This document shows, piece by piece, positions 1 to 9,264 of a stretch of DNA of 64,000 nucleotides. The position numbers and the translations under genes are program-made. Position 1 is the stretch's first letter, and every line of letters begins with the position of its first letter. Under the pieces are notes generated by a model. The model was not told the origin of the DNA, ran no database searches, and worked only from the letters and a program-made list of their open reading frames with translations. Source of the DNA: an uncultured Acidobacteriia bacterium. GTDB lineage: Bacteria; Acidobacteriota; Terriglobia; Bryobacterales; Bryobacteraceae. The stretch covers positions 1 through 64,000 of the forward strand of contig CAINNJ010000058.1 of NCBI GenBank assembly GCA_903851195.1, in the 5' to 3' direction.

Positions 1-1
1 T

Positions 2-88
2 GAAGCAGAATCCCATGGCCGCTACTTCCTAAGCCATATCCGGAATCACTACCGCTACGAACGGCTGGCCAAGCTTCGGGCAGCCTGA
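2..88 (+). CDS. C-terminal end of an unidentified protein (partial)
   Basis: An open frame enters from the left edge and stops at TGA 86-88, giving 29 residues that end RYERLAKLRAA. The tail is basic and aromatic (H, R, Y rich), which would suit a DNA-binding protein such as a transposase, but there is too little sequence to assign a family. It points toward the broken recombinase that follows on the other strand. The function is unknown. Confidence 0.35.
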   Translation, partial: EAESHGRYFLSHIRNHYRYERLAKLRAA

Positions 89-116
89 TCGGTCCGAAGT
101 GCTGTTCCCCTGACGC

Positions 117-552
117 TTACAGACTATCCGAACAGGGTGCGCGCAGCAGCGAGCGGCACTGATCCGCGGTCAGGCAGTTTCCGATCCGTACTCCCAGGCG
201 CTTTGCCCCCTTCACTCGGCGAATGCCCGCCGCCAGTTCGGGGCTTAACAGGCCGGAATCCGACGCCTCATAGGCAAGCCGCCTGATGGCTGCGAGCCGA
301 ACGTTAATTGTCGACGGGGCCAGATTCTTCTGCTCCAGGAAGAATCGATACCGAAGCACCACGGTCCGATTGAACGCGAGACGAGGTTCGGAGCAGTACC
401 ACCCGATGAACTCATCGATGGCGTGACCGTACGATTCCTGAACTCACCGCCGCAAGTGAGTTCACGACCGCGTTCTTTGAGTGTTCGAGGTCCGGGAACC
501 GCAGGATTGTCTTTGGCTTATGCCGTTTCGTCGTCGTTTGCCGACGTGCCAT
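117..552 (-). pseudogene. Tyrosine recombinase (phage-type integrase), frameshifted and truncated
   Basis: Reading leftward from ATG 552, the frame gives MARRQTTTKRHKPKTILRF and continues to about position 445. There the coding sense moves to another frame (SYGHAIDEFIGWYCSE, then FFLEQKNLAPSTINVRLAA), consistent with loss of about two bases. This is the SAM-like core-binding N-terminal domain of a tyrosine recombinase. The frame stops at 117 after LTADQCRSLLRAPCSDSL, so the catalytic domain with the R-H-R-Y residues is absent. With a frameshift plus a missing C-terminal half, this is a dead remnant of an integrative element. Confidence 0.85.
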
Positions 553-785
553 ACTGGCGGCCTCCATTGCCGCGAGATCAGTATGTCGCGAAATGGAATC
601 GACGACAGAGTCCCGCGGTCCGATTGTGGAGACCACACTTCCAGGCCTGAAGTAGCGCCTTTTTCCGCCTTCCATCCTCACGCCGGACGAATCGGAACTC
701 GATTCATGGCCGCCGTCGCGCCTTTCGATGCTTCCTCGAAGAGGACTTCTGGACAATCACCGCCAGCGCCGAGTGGCCCTTGGCG

Positions 786-1631
786 TCAGGGCAGTCGCTC
801 TGCATCTTTCCACGAACATTGATTCGTCTTGGTTCCATCCGGCCGAAGAATGATGAAGCAGTTGAGATTCTTGCTGGCATCAAACATCTGCTCGTCCGGC
901 GGGTTCCCCCTATGTTCTTCGAATAGCGGGAACCACGGTCTCCAGATTTCATTGATGAACCACGGATCAGACCGGAAGTCCACCGACGAGAAGTTAACTC
1001 CCATTTGGCGATTGAAATTTGCGATGTAATCGGCCCCCGCATCTGCATTAATTTCGCCATCGCCGACGACATACAAGTGGAGAACTAACGTCATCGGTCT
1101 TAGATTCGTTGCAACGATATTGCCTGACATCCCTACGTGCACTATTGTTCCTCTGAAACCGCCAATCGAAATCAGGCGCGGATTGGTCCCCTGCAAAACC
1201 ATCTCGGTCACCATTCCATTTCGGTCCCGATAGCGCAGAACAGCATTTCCATTGAAAGCCACCATCTCTCCTGTCGAAAATGATTCTTTGGCAATCGCAT
1301 CGTATTGTGTTCGCCAAAATGGGTATGCCTTACAGTGGTCGCAGCCGGTCCAGGCAATCGTGGCCCCCTTTTCATCCGGAACGAGGGTGTACCTGATCAG
1401 TTTCTTCTCCTTGTTTGCGGCCAGAAATTCACGGCACCGATGTATAACCGTCTGCTCATCGAACTGTTCCCCGGATATTGCGATTTTCCGAAAAACAATA
1501 GTGGGCGAACTTTGATCCTCCAGAGTTCGCTCAGATGCGATTGAGGGGACACCGCCAAACAGGACCATCACAGAGAACATTGCCGAAGCCGGACCTATTC
1601 GGTGCATGCTCTGAGTTTGACTCCGAATCAT
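786..1631 (-). CDS. Secreted protein of unknown function
   Basis: The product is about 281 residues. The start at 1631 (MIRSQTQSMHRIG) is preferred because AAGGA lies about ten bases upstream; an in-frame extension to 1700 lacks this. The N-terminus resembles a signal peptide (basic start, hydrophobic ASAMFSVMVLFGG, then IASE). The mature part has scattered cysteines, including a CDHC pair (WTGCDHCKAYPFW). I recognise no family. A cell-envelope or periplasmic location is inferred from the leader only. The gene stands alone, between the recombinase remnant and a thioredoxin-like gene on the same strand. Confidence 0.6.
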   Translation of the reverse strand: MIRSQTQSMHRIGPASAMFSVMVLFGGVPSIASERTLEDQSSPTIVFRKIAISGEQFDEQTVIHRCREFLAANKEKKLIRYTLVPDEKGATIAWTGCDHCKAYPFWRTQYDAIAKESFSTGEMVAFNGNAVLRYRDRNGMVTEMVLQGTNPRLISIGGFRGTIVHVGMSGNIVATNLRPMTLVLHLYVVGDGEINADAGADYIANFNRQMGVNFSSVDFRSDPWFINEIWRPWFPLFEEHRGNPPDEQMFDASKNLNCFIILRPDGTKTNQCSWKDAERLP

Positions 1632-2005
1632 TACGAGATGTTCCTTGATTGGCCGGAAACGGGGTTGTGGGAAGCGTCGGGCTCGCTCCGGTCGGATCAC
1701 GCGCCACTCGGAAACTGTCGCGATTCAGGGTTACGGGTTACGGGGCTGGCACGAGGGCGACCAGGCAGGATCAGTATTGTAAAACGCGCACCGCGTGTGT
1801 GACCCGCTTTGAAAGCGTGTCCGCATCCCACATGCCGCGGGGGTGAGCTAAGCGGCAAACTTGGAACAAGGACTTGAACCGCCGCCCCGTTCGCATCAAC
1901 CGGCGGTTTGCCCGCCGGGCGGCTCGCCGCTGTTTCGGCTTCAAAAGGAAATCTGCCAGGAAATCAAAGAACGGGGTGCAGGTCCTGAGCCGGTCGGATC
2001 GCGCG
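1632..2005. other. Intergenic stretch with a tRNA 3'-end-like fragment
   Basis: No convincing gene is present. On the minus strand, positions 1880-1862 read GGTTCAAGTCCTTGTTCCA, which looks like the T-loop and 3' acceptor arm of a tRNA. The matching 5' acceptor and a paired T-stem are missing, so it is not a working tRNA. A fragment of this kind near a dead integrase could be an old attachment site, but this is speculative. Confidence 0.3.
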
Positions 2006-2533
2006 CTATCGCCCCATCAATTCCCGCACTGTGTTCGCCAGAGCCTGGAATTTCGCCGCGTCGAAGCGGCCGTGTTGCACCCAGGCGACCTTTCCGGTCT
2101 TGTCCAGCAGCACCAGGAAGGCATCTTTCTCATCCGTGACACCGAGCCGCTGCTTCCAGGCGTCCGCGCCGCCGTAAACCGTGATCACATGTTCATGATC
2201 CGGCTTCGGCGTGCCCCGCCGCATGCTGCCATCGATGAACCACTTGCCGAATCGCGCCAGCCCTCCGATCATCGGAATTTCGTAGAACGTGACGCGGGCC
2301 TCTTCGCCGAACTCCTCGCGAAACCGGCCCGTCCATGCCTCCACGGCAAATCGGGAATCGTAAGAGAACCCCAGCAGCAGGAGAGCCACTTTCCCGCCGG
2401 CGGCCGAGGGCAGTACGGCGGATTTGCCGGTCAGGAACTCCCCGCGCAGTTCGGGGAGCGAATCGCCCGGCTTCAGCAGGGGCTGTACGGGTTGCGCAGC
2501 TGCGGACAGCAAAAGAGGAAGAATAAGAGACAT
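2006..2533 (-). CDS. Secreted thioredoxin-fold-like protein (ATP10/TlpA-like)
   Basis: The product is 175 residues from ATG 2533 (MSLILPLLLSAAAQP), which begins with a short signal peptide; the in-frame extension to 2815 has no protein-like character. The body has a peroxiredoxin/thioredoxin-like pattern: a lead strand (PGDSLPELRGEFLTGKSAV), a strand KVALLLLGFSYDSRF, the segment IPMIGGLARFGKWFIDGSM, and an end DAFLVLLDKTGKVAWVQHG. The CxxC pair of a working thioredoxin is absent, so a redox role is doubtful. The segment around IPM resembles the ATP10 family of assembly factors, known from mitochondria. Fold assignment is moderate; function is not known. Confidence 0.6.
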   Translation of the reverse strand: MSLILPLLLSAAAQPVQPLLKPGDSLPELRGEFLTGKSAVLPSAAGGKVALLLLGFSYDSRFAVEAWTGRFREEFGEEARVTFYEIPMIGGLARFGKWFIDGSMRRGTPKPDHEHVITVYGGADAWKQRLGVTDEKDAFLVLLDKTGKVAWVQHGRFDAAKFQALANTVRELMGR

Positions 2534-3231
2534 AAATGGTGGAAGCGGCTTTCTGTTCCCGCTGTCGCTCTGGGGTTCGATACGGCTATGGCAGGAGTGA
2601 GCGGGACTCAGCCGAGTATAAGCAAATTTCGTTTCTGTTCGGGGCGCAGTCACGAAATCGTTTAACGCAGACAAAAAAAATAGCCGCAAACCGCACCTGC
2701 CGGGAAAACCACTTTCCTTCCGCCATTGGAATTCGTGGAACACGGTGCCCGGCGCTGCAACGGCTACCCAAACGACAGCCGTTGAAAGTAGGCCTGTCCC
2801 GCGAAGCCGTGGCATTTTTTAGCCCTGGAATCAATGATCTACGCCCCGAACCCCGTGAAATGCGTCTTACCGTCGTGTATCCTGATAAAGCAATCCGGTT
2901 CTTTGACAACCCGAAGTCACGAGTCCGCGAAAAATCCGCACTCGTGTCCATAACTCCTCCCGCGCCACAGCCCCGAAAGGGCGCTCCGCCGGGCCTCGGT
3001 TCCGCAAAAAGTGTTTTTTACCATTCGAACCCGAGAAGTTGTTGAAAACACAAGGAACCGGCTCGGCGGACAACCCGAGGGGCGTCCGATTTCGGGCCAA
3101 ATCCGCCCGAAAGTACCGCAAATATCCGCCGGGAAACCCGGCTCTTACCCGATCCCCACCGCACAACTCGATCTCAAAGCGGAACCCACGAATTTACCCT
3201 CGGTTTACTCCGGCCCACTAGAATAGGTATT
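2534..3231. other. Long intergenic region with one strong hairpin
   Basis: About 700 bases lie between divergent genes and must hold promoters for both. Short open frames here have no domain character and no good ribosome binding site. A perfect 8-bp inverted repeat, CAACGGCT (2758-2765) and AGCCGTTG (2777-2784), has an 11-base loop. It lies about 225 bases upstream of the thioredoxin-like gene and could be part of an untranslated leader or RNA element. No known riboswitch class could be assigned. Confidence 0.35.
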
Positions 3232-5457
3232 GTGCCCCCGGTTCCGGCAGTTCAGTCCGATGGCGTCCCCCCCGTGGCGGATCCCGCGCGAGCCTCGCTC
3301 GATGCTCTCCTCGATGAGCTGATCGCCACCGTCCAGGAAGCCCGCCCCAAAGACGATATCGCCCCCATCCCGAAAGCGTTCCAGTTTGCCGCCCAGCACC
3401 ACGCCGGCCAACTTCGGGCGTCCGGCGAACCGTACCTCATGCACCCGCTCGCTGTCGCGCGTATCCTCGCCGACATGCGGATGGACGTCGTCAGCATCGT
3501 CACCGGCCTGCTGCACGACATCGTCGAAGACACCTCGGTAACCACCGCCGACGTGCTGAGAAGTTTCGGCTCCGAAGTCGCCGGCTGCGTGGACGGCGTC
3601 ACCAAGCTCAGCAAAATCGATTTCTTTTCCGCGGAAGACCGCCAGGCCGAAAGCTATCGCAAAATGCTCCTGGCGATGGTCAACGATATTCGCGTCATCA
3701 TCGTCAAACTGGCCGACCGCCTGCACAACATGCGCACTTTGGGCGCCCTCAGCCCGGAGCGCCGTGAACGCATCGCCCGCGAAACGCTGGAAATCTACGC
3801 CCCCATCGCCCACCGCCTCGGCATGGGCAAAGTCCGCGGCGAACTCGAAGATCTCGCCTTCCGCTATCTCGATCCCGAAGCCTTCGAGGAAATCTCGAAC
3901 TCCATCGACAGCCAGCGTCCCGCCCATGAAGCATGGCTGGAGCGCATGCGCCGCACCGTCGAAGGCGAACTGCGCCGCGAAGGCATTCCCGCGCGTGTCG
4001 ATGGCCGCGTCAAACGCGCCTTCTCGGTCTACCAGAAGTTAAAGCGCCAGAAGATCTCTCTGGAACAGGTCTACGACCTTTTCGCCCTGCGCATCATCAC
4101 GGATTCCGTCAAGAACTGCTACGGCGCGCTCGGCGTCATCCACAATGAGTGGCGTCCCGTGCCCGGACGCATCAAAGATTTCATCGCCATCCCGCGCCCC
4201 AATCTCTACCAGTCGCTGCACACCTCGGTCGTGGGTCCCGACGGCAAGCACTGCGAAATCCAGATCCGCACCGAAGAGATGCATCGCATCGCCGAAGAAG
4301 GCATCGCGGCGCACTGGAAGTACAAGGAAGGCAAACGCGGCGCGCAGGATGACCAGCGCGTGGCCTGGCTCCGTCAGCTCGTCGAGTGGCAGCAGGAGAT
4401 GCGCGACCCCTCCGAGTTCAGCTCCACCCTGAAGCTCGACCTCTACCCCGAAGAAGTCTACTGCTTCACTCCCAAGGGCCGCGTCATCGTCCTCCCCTCC
4501 GGCGCCAGCCCCATCGACTTCGCCTACGCCGTCCACTCCGAAGTCGGCAATACCTGCACCGGCGCCAAAGTGAACGGCCGCATCGTTCCCCTGCGCTACT
4601 CCCTGCGCAACGGCGACATCGTCGACATCCTCACCCAGACCGGGCATCAGCCCAGCAAAGACTGGCTCGGCCTCGTCAAAACCTCCCGCGCGCGCAACAA
4701 AATCAAGCACGTCATTAACGCCAATGAGCGTGAGCGCGCCATCGAAATCGGCCAGAAGTTTCTGGAAAAAGAGGCCCGCCGCCTCGGCGTCCAGCTCTCC
4801 CGCATCCAGAAGACGGAACTCGAGCGCGTCGCCGCCGAGTATGGCCTGAGCAAGATTGAGGACCTCTACGCCAGCCTCGGCTATGGCAAATTCTCCGCCC
4901 GCCAGGTCCTGCAGAAATCCGCTCCCGAGCAGGTCGCCGAGGAGCCGCTCCCGCCCCCTGCCCCCGTCGCGGATCCCACGCAGTACGCCCGCCGCGACGA
5001 CGATTCCGTCATCAAAGTGCACGGCATTGACGACGTGATGATTTACCGCGCCAAATGCTGCAACCCCATCCGCGGCGACGCCATCGTCGGCTATGTCACC
5101 CGCGGCAAAGGCATCGCGGTCCACTCGCGCGCCTGCACGAACGTCCAGAATCTGATGTACGATGCCGAGCGGAAAATTGAAGTGGAATGGGCCCGCAACG
5201 CCAGCGACACCTTCCCGGTTCGCATCGTCGTGCAGACGGACGACCGCCCGGGCCTTCTCCACCAGCTCACCACCGTCCTCGCCAACGAAAACACCAACGT
5301 CCGCAGCCTCGAAGCCAAGACGGATTTCACCGCCGGCAACGACGCTGCCTTCGTCGAAATGACCGTGGACGTCCGCGACAAAAAACAGCTGGAGAAACTC
5401 TGTGCCGCCATGCGCCGCATCTCCGGCGTCCGCGACGTCGAACGCACCAACCAATAA
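3232..5457 (+). CDS. rsh: Bifunctional (p)ppGpp synthetase/hydrolase (RelA/SpoT homologue, Rsh)
   Basis: This 741-residue protein, close to the usual Rsh length, makes and degrades the stringent-response alarmone (p)ppGpp. Domains in order: HD hydrolase (about 45-190, HD motif GLLHDIVEDT at 92-101); synthetase (about 245-365, FALRIITDS and HTSVVGPDGKHCEIQIRTEEMH); TGS (403-465, EEVYCFTPKGRVIVLP); a conserved cysteine region (YRAKCCNPIRGD, about 604); and a C-terminal ACT domain from about 661. The intact HD pair supports hydrolase activity, and RQKI at the synthetase switch motif resembles the RXKD form of bifunctional enzymes. The start is GTG with no clear Shine-Dalgarno, so the N-terminus could be shorter. 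A DUF971 gene follows after three bases. Confidence 0.95.
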   Translation: MPPVPAVQSDGVPPVADPARASLDALLDELIATVQEARPKDDIAPIPKAFQFAAQHHAGQLRASGEPYLMHPLAVARILADMRMDVVSIVTGLLHDIVEDTSVTTADVLRSFGSEVAGCVDGVTKLSKIDFFSAEDRQAESYRKMLLAMVNDIRVIIVKLADRLHNMRTLGALSPERRERIARETLEIYAPIAHRLGMGKVRGELEDLAFRYLDPEAFEEISNSIDSQRPAHEAWLERMRRTVEGELRREGIPARVDGRVKRAFSVYQKLKRQKISLEQVYDLFALRIITDSVKNCYGALGVIHNEWRPVPGRIKDFIAIPRPNLYQSLHTSVVGPDGKHCEIQIRTEEMHRIAEEGIAAHWKYKEGKRGAQDDQRVAWLRQLVEWQQEMRDPSEFSSTLKLDLYPEEVYCFTPKGRVIVLPSGASPIDFAYAVHSEVGNTCTGAKVNGRIVPLRYSLRNGDIVDILTQTGHQPSKDWLGLVKTSRARNKIKHVINANERERAIEIGQKFLEKEARRLGVQLSRIQKTELERVAAEYGLSKIEDLYASLGYGKFSARQVLQKSAPEQVAEEPLPPPAPVADPTQYARRDDDSVIKVHGIDDVMIYRAKCCNPIRGDAIVGYVTRGKGIAVHSRACTNVQNLMYDAERKIEVEWARNASDTFPVRIVVQTDDRPGLLHQLTTVLANENTNVRSLEAKTDFTAGNDAAFVEMTVDVRDKKQLEKLCAAMRRISGVRDVERTNQ

Positions 5458-5460
5458 CCC

Positions 5461-5832
5461 ATGACCATCATGCTGCAGACCGACCCCGATCACATCGCCA
5501 TCTCGAAATCCAAAGGCATCGAGATCGACTGGAAAGACGGCCACCACAGTTCCTACGGCACCGAGTACCTCCGCGACTGGTGCCCCTGCGCCTCCTGCAC
5601 CGGTTCCCACGGCACCGAACCGCGCAAGAAGACCACCGAAGCTCCCGCCAGTCCGTTCCCCATGTTCACCCCGAAGCTGAAGATGCTCAGCATCGAGCCC
5701 GTGGGAACCTACGCCATGAAAATCTCCTGGAGCGACGGCCACAACACCGGCCTGTACTCCTGGGAACACCTCCGCGAAATCTGCCCCTGCGAGACCTGCA
5801 AAGCGGCGAAGCAGGCCTCCCAATCCCGGTGA
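5461..5832 (+). CDS. DUF971-family protein
   Basis: The product is 123 residues. It contains the DUF971 domain (gamma-butyrobetaine hydroxylase-like N-terminal domain): IEIDWKDGHHSSYGTEYLRDWCPCASC near the start and KISWSDGHNTGLYSWEHLREICPCETC near the end. The two halves look alike, each with W-x-DGH and a CPCxxC cluster, which could bind a metal such as zinc or an Fe-S centre. Free-standing DUF971 proteins are found in many bacteria, some near Mrp/ApbC-type Fe-S carriers, but their role is not settled. It is translationally close to the preceding rsh gene (three bases) and precedes the amylase by 13 bases. Confidence 0.85.
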   Translation: MTIMLQTDPDHIAISKSKGIEIDWKDGHHSSYGTEYLRDWCPCASCTGSHGTEPRKKTTEAPASPFPMFTPKLKMLSIEPVGTYAMKISWSDGHNTGLYSWEHLREICPCETCKAAKQASQSR

Positions 5833-5845
5833 ACGGAGAGCACTG

Positions 5846-7648
5846 ATGCGGCGCGTTCTTTTATCGCTCGCCTTCCTGGTTCCCGTTGTCCACGCGGCGT
5901 CCCCGTCTAAAATCGAGCCGCCGGATTGGTTTGCCTCGCCCAACCGCCAGCAGTTGCTCATGCTGGTTTCCGGCGCCGGACTCGCTGACCTGAAAGTGCA
6001 ATGCGACGGGCCCGGCTTTCTAACCGGAGCCGTGCAAATCAGCCCGACCGGCACGCACGCCCTGTTCGACCTCACCATCCCGCCCAACACCAAACCCGGG
6101 ACTTACCATTGCGCCGGTCTTCCCTTCGCCATTGTTCCCGCCCTCCCGCCGCAAGGCCGCTTTCAGGGCTTTTCCACGGATGACATCATCTACCTCGTCA
6201 TGCCGGACCGCTTCTCCAACGGCGACCCCGCCAATGACGACCCGGCCATCTCGCGAGGCCTTTTCAACCGCGCCAATCGCCGCTTCTATCACGGCGGCGA
6301 CTTCGCCGGAATCCGCCAGCGCCTTCCGTATCTCAAACAACTCGGCATTACCGCTCTCTGGCTCACCCCCGTCTACGACAACCTCAACCGGCTCGACCCG
6401 ACCGACCAGTTCCGGGGCGAAAAGATGACCGGTTATCACGGCTATCACGCGACCGACTACTACGCCGTGGAAGAACACTTCGGAACCCTCGCCGAATACC
6501 GCGCCCTGGTGGACGCCGCGCACGCCGCCGGCATCAAGGTCATACAGGATCAGGTCGCCAACCACATCGGCAATCAACACCCCTGGGTGGACGACCCGCC
6601 GCGCCCCTCCTGGCTCCATGGCTCCCGCGCGAATCACCCCACGCTGAACTTCCAGACCTGGGCGCTCCCCGATCCGAACGCCGCTCCCGAACTCCGCAAA
6701 AGCGTCCTTGACGGCTGGTTCGCCGGCAGACTGGCGGATCTGAATCAGGACGATCCCCAAATGGCTCGCTATCTCATTCAGAACGCCGTCTGGTGGATTG
6801 CACGCAGCGGGGCCGATGCTATCCGCCAGGACACGTTCCAATACGCGCCCCGCCCCTTCTGGCGCGACTGGAACGCCGCCCTGCACGCGCAGTTTCCGCG
6901 CCTGACCACCCTCGGCGAAGTGCTCGAAGCGGACCCCTACCAGACCTCCTTCTTTCAGGGCGGCCGCAAAGGCTTCGACGGCATCGACACGGGCCTCGAC
7001 AGCGTCTTCGATTTCCCTCTGTACTTCACGGCGAGAGACGTCTTCATCCGCCATAAAGCGCCGCTGGCCCTGGCGAAACTCTTCGCCCACGATGCTCTCT
7101 ACCCGAATCCGCGGAACCTGGTGACGCTGCTCGGCCTGCACGACACAGCCCGCTTCATGGGCGAACCTGGCGTCACGTCCGCCGATCTGCTGAACGCCTT
7201 CACCTTCCTCTTCACCGCGCGCGGCGTGCCCATGATTTATTACGGCGACGAAATCGGCATGCCCGGCGGCGACGATCCTGAAAACCGCCGCGACTTTCCC
7301 GGCGGCTTTCCCGGCGATCCGCGCAACGCGTTCGAAGCCGGCGGACGCACCGCGGAAGAGAATCGCCTCTTTGATCGCGTAAAGCAACTGGCCGCTTTAC
7401 GCGCGTCATCGAAAGCGCTGCGGCAAGGCGTCCAAAGCACCCTGTTCGCTTCCGACACCACGTTCGCCTTCACCCGAACTCTGGAACACGAGCAGTGGCT
7501 GATCGTCGTGCACACCGGCGCGAACCCGGAGACCATCGCGCTCCCGCGGGGCGGGGAACTGAAGTGCGAAATCGGCTGCTCCGGCAACGCGACAGCCTCC
7601 CGCCTTCCCCTCGCGCCCAACAGCACGGCCGTCTATCGGGTTCAGTAA
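5846..7648 (+). CDS. Secreted GH13 alpha-amylase / cyclomaltodextrinase-like hydrolase
   Basis: A 600-residue protein with a signal peptide (MRRVLLSLAFLVPVVHAA), an N-terminal Ig-like domain (about 20-110) and a GH13 TIM barrel starting at DDIIYLVMPDRFSNG. The GH13 blocks are visible: region I DQVANH (about 235), region II GADAIRQD with the nucleophile aspartate (about 328), region III TLGEV with the acid glutamate (about 357) and region IV LLGLHDTARF (about 431). The N-terminal domain and the DRFxNGDPxND motif point to the cyclomaltodextrinase/neopullulanase subgroup. It probably cleaves alpha-1,4-glucans or cyclodextrins outside the cytoplasm. RBS GGAGAG lies just before the ATG. Confidence 0.92.
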   Translation: MRRVLLSLAFLVPVVHAASPSKIEPPDWFASPNRQQLLMLVSGAGLADLKVQCDGPGFLTGAVQISPTGTHALFDLTIPPNTKPGTYHCAGLPFAIVPALPPQGRFQGFSTDDIIYLVMPDRFSNGDPANDDPAISRGLFNRANRRFYHGGDFAGIRQRLPYLKQLGITALWLTPVYDNLNRLDPTDQFRGEKMTGYHGYHATDYYAVEEHFGTLAEYRALVDAAHAAGIKVIQDQVANHIGNQHPWVDDPPRPSWLHGSRANHPTLNFQTWALPDPNAAPELRKSVLDGWFAGRLADLNQDDPQMARYLIQNAVWWIARSGADAIRQDTFQYAPRPFWRDWNAALHAQFPRLTTLGEVLEADPYQTSFFQGGRKGFDGIDTGLDSVFDFPLYFTARDVFIRHKAPLALAKLFAHDALYPNPRNLVTLLGLHDTARFMGEPGVTSADLLNAFTFLFTARGVPMIYYGDEIGMPGGDDPENRRDFPGGFPGDPRNAFEAGGRTAEENRLFDRVKQLAALRASSKALRQGVQSTLFASDTTFAFTRTLEHEQWLIVVHTGANPETIALPRGGELKCEIGCSGNATASRLPLAPNSTAVYRVQ

Positions 7649-7746
7649 AAGGCGCGCCGTTTTCCGGATAAACTGGCGATCACTTTCCCGAACTGCTAAG
7701 ATTCCCTCAAGATCGCCGGGAATTTTCAGCAAAATAAGGATCGTTC

Positions 7747-9249
7747 GTGCATGATTACAAAGTTGTTGCCCTCTGCGCCGCCGCCTCCCTCTTCGCTCCG
7801 ATTGCGGGGGCCCAGTCCCTCGCCGCCGTGTGGGGCGGGTACGGGCACGATGCGCAGCACACCGGCGTTTCGGCCGTCGCCGCCCAGCCTTTCAACCGCG
7901 TCAAATGGAGCACGCCCGTCGACACGCTTCTGCAGGGCGCCTCGGGTGAACTCCTCATTCACTACGGAAGTCCGCTGATCACCGCCGCCAATACCGTGCT
8001 CGTCCCGCAGCGCACCGGCGACAATACATGGCAGATCAATGCGTGGAACGGCGCCACCGGCGCGGCTCTCTACTCGCTCGCCTCCGATTACACCTCGCCC
8101 CCGCACAACTGGATTCCCAGCTATGGCCCCGCCCTCGCCCTCGGCACCCGTCTTTATTACCCCGGCCCAGGCGGCACCGTTTATTACCGCAACTCACCGG
8201 ACTCCACGAGCGGCGCTTCCGGCCAACTCGCTTTTTACGGTCTCTCCACCTATCAGGCCAACAGAACCGCTCTGAATAACACCGTGATGATCTCGACCCC
8301 CATCACCGCCGACCGTTTCGGCAACATCTATTTCGGCTTCCGCGTCACCGGATCCAATCCCGCCGGGCTTACCAGCGGCCTCGCTCGCATCTCCGTTTCC
8401 GGCGCCGGTTCCTGGGTCGGCGCCTCCGCGCTCGCGGGCGGCGACACCTCCATCACGCAGGTCCAGATGAACTGCGCCCCGGCCGTCAACGCCGCCGGAA
8501 CCATCGTCTATATCGGCGTGAGCGGCGGCAGTTACACGCCCGGCTATCTCACCTCGGCGAACGCGGCTACTCTGGCGCCCCTCGCGCACGTTTATTTGAC
8601 CGACCCGAACACCGGACAGCATGCCACGCTTCTCGACGACAGTTCCGCCGCTCCCACCATCGGCCCGGACGGCGACGTCTACTACGGAGTCTTCGAAACC
8701 CAGTGCTGCTCGAATCACGATCGCGGCTGGCTCCTGCACTTCAACAGCGCTCTCACTGTCTCGAAACTGCCCGGCGCCTTCGGCTGGGACACTACCGCGA
8801 GCGTCGTGGCGAGGAATCTGCTCCCCACTTACCAGGGTTCTTCCGCCTACCTGCTCCTGACGAAATACAACAATTACAAAGAAACCGGCGGCGCAGGACT
8901 CAACTATGTCGCCATAATCGATCCCAATAATTCCATGACCGATCCGATAACCGGTGTTACCGTGATGAACGTTTTCATGGAACAACTCGGCCGCACTCCC
9001 GACGGCCCGCCCGCCGGAGCGGTCCGGGAATGGTGCATTAACAGCGCCGCCATCGACCCCGTCACGAAATCGGCCATCGTAAACAGCGAAGACGGCACGA
9101 ATTATCGCTGGGATTTCACCACCAACACATTTTCCCAGTCCATCTATCTCACGGCGGGTGTCGCCGAGGCCTATACGCCGACCGTAATCGGTCCGGACGG
9201 CACCGTCTACGCCATTAACGACGGCATCCTTTTCGCCATCGGCCAGTAA
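7747..9249 (+). CDS. Secreted PQQ-like beta-propeller protein
   Basis: A 500-residue protein starting at GTG 7747 with AAGGA six bases upstream. A signal peptide ends near IAGAQS. The mature part repeats blade-like segments such as GSPLITAANTVLVPQ, STPITADRFGNIYFGF, PTIGPDGDVYYGVF and PTVIGPDGTVYAIND, the pattern of PQQ-enzyme-like or WD-type propellers. It begins WGGYGHDAQHTGVS, a common opening of such proteins. I see no heme motif or quinoprotein active-site disulfide, so a binding or structural role is more likely than dehydrogenase activity. It is followed after 15 bases by a PEP-CTERM protein gene. Confidence 0.72.
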   Translation: MHDYKVVALCAAASLFAPIAGAQSLAAVWGGYGHDAQHTGVSAVAAQPFNRVKWSTPVDTLLQGASGELLIHYGSPLITAANTVLVPQRTGDNTWQINAWNGATGAALYSLASDYTSPPHNWIPSYGPALALGTRLYYPGPGGTVYYRNSPDSTSGASGQLAFYGLSTYQANRTALNNTVMISTPITADRFGNIYFGFRVTGSNPAGLTSGLARISVSGAGSWVGASALAGGDTSITQVQMNCAPAVNAAGTIVYIGVSGGSYTPGYLTSANAATLAPLAHVYLTDPNTGQHATLLDDSSAAPTIGPDGDVYYGVFETQCCSNHDRGWLLHFNSALTVSKLPGAFGWDTTASVVARNLLPTYQGSSAYLLLTKYNNYKETGGAGLNYVAIIDPNNSMTDPITGVTVMNVFMEQLGRTPDGPPAGAVREWCINSAAIDPVTKSAIVNSEDGTNYRWDFTTNTFSQSIYLTAGVAEAYTPTVIGPDGTVYAINDGILFAIGQ

Positions 9250-9264
9250 TCCACGGAGACTCCC

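Noticed and set aside
1862-1940. A complete tRNA on the minus strand
   Set aside because: The 5' acceptor half is absent and the T-stem does not pair; only a 3' fragment remains.
2740-2820. Cyclic-di-GMP (GEMM) or other known riboswitch around CCCGCGAAGCCGTGG
   Set aside because: The GNRA and conserved GEMM core do not line up; only an isolated hairpin is supported.
4039-6093. A 684-residue minus-strand open frame over rsh, DUF971 and the amylase start
   Set aside because: It crosses three well-supported plus-strand genes and has low-complexity GC-driven composition.
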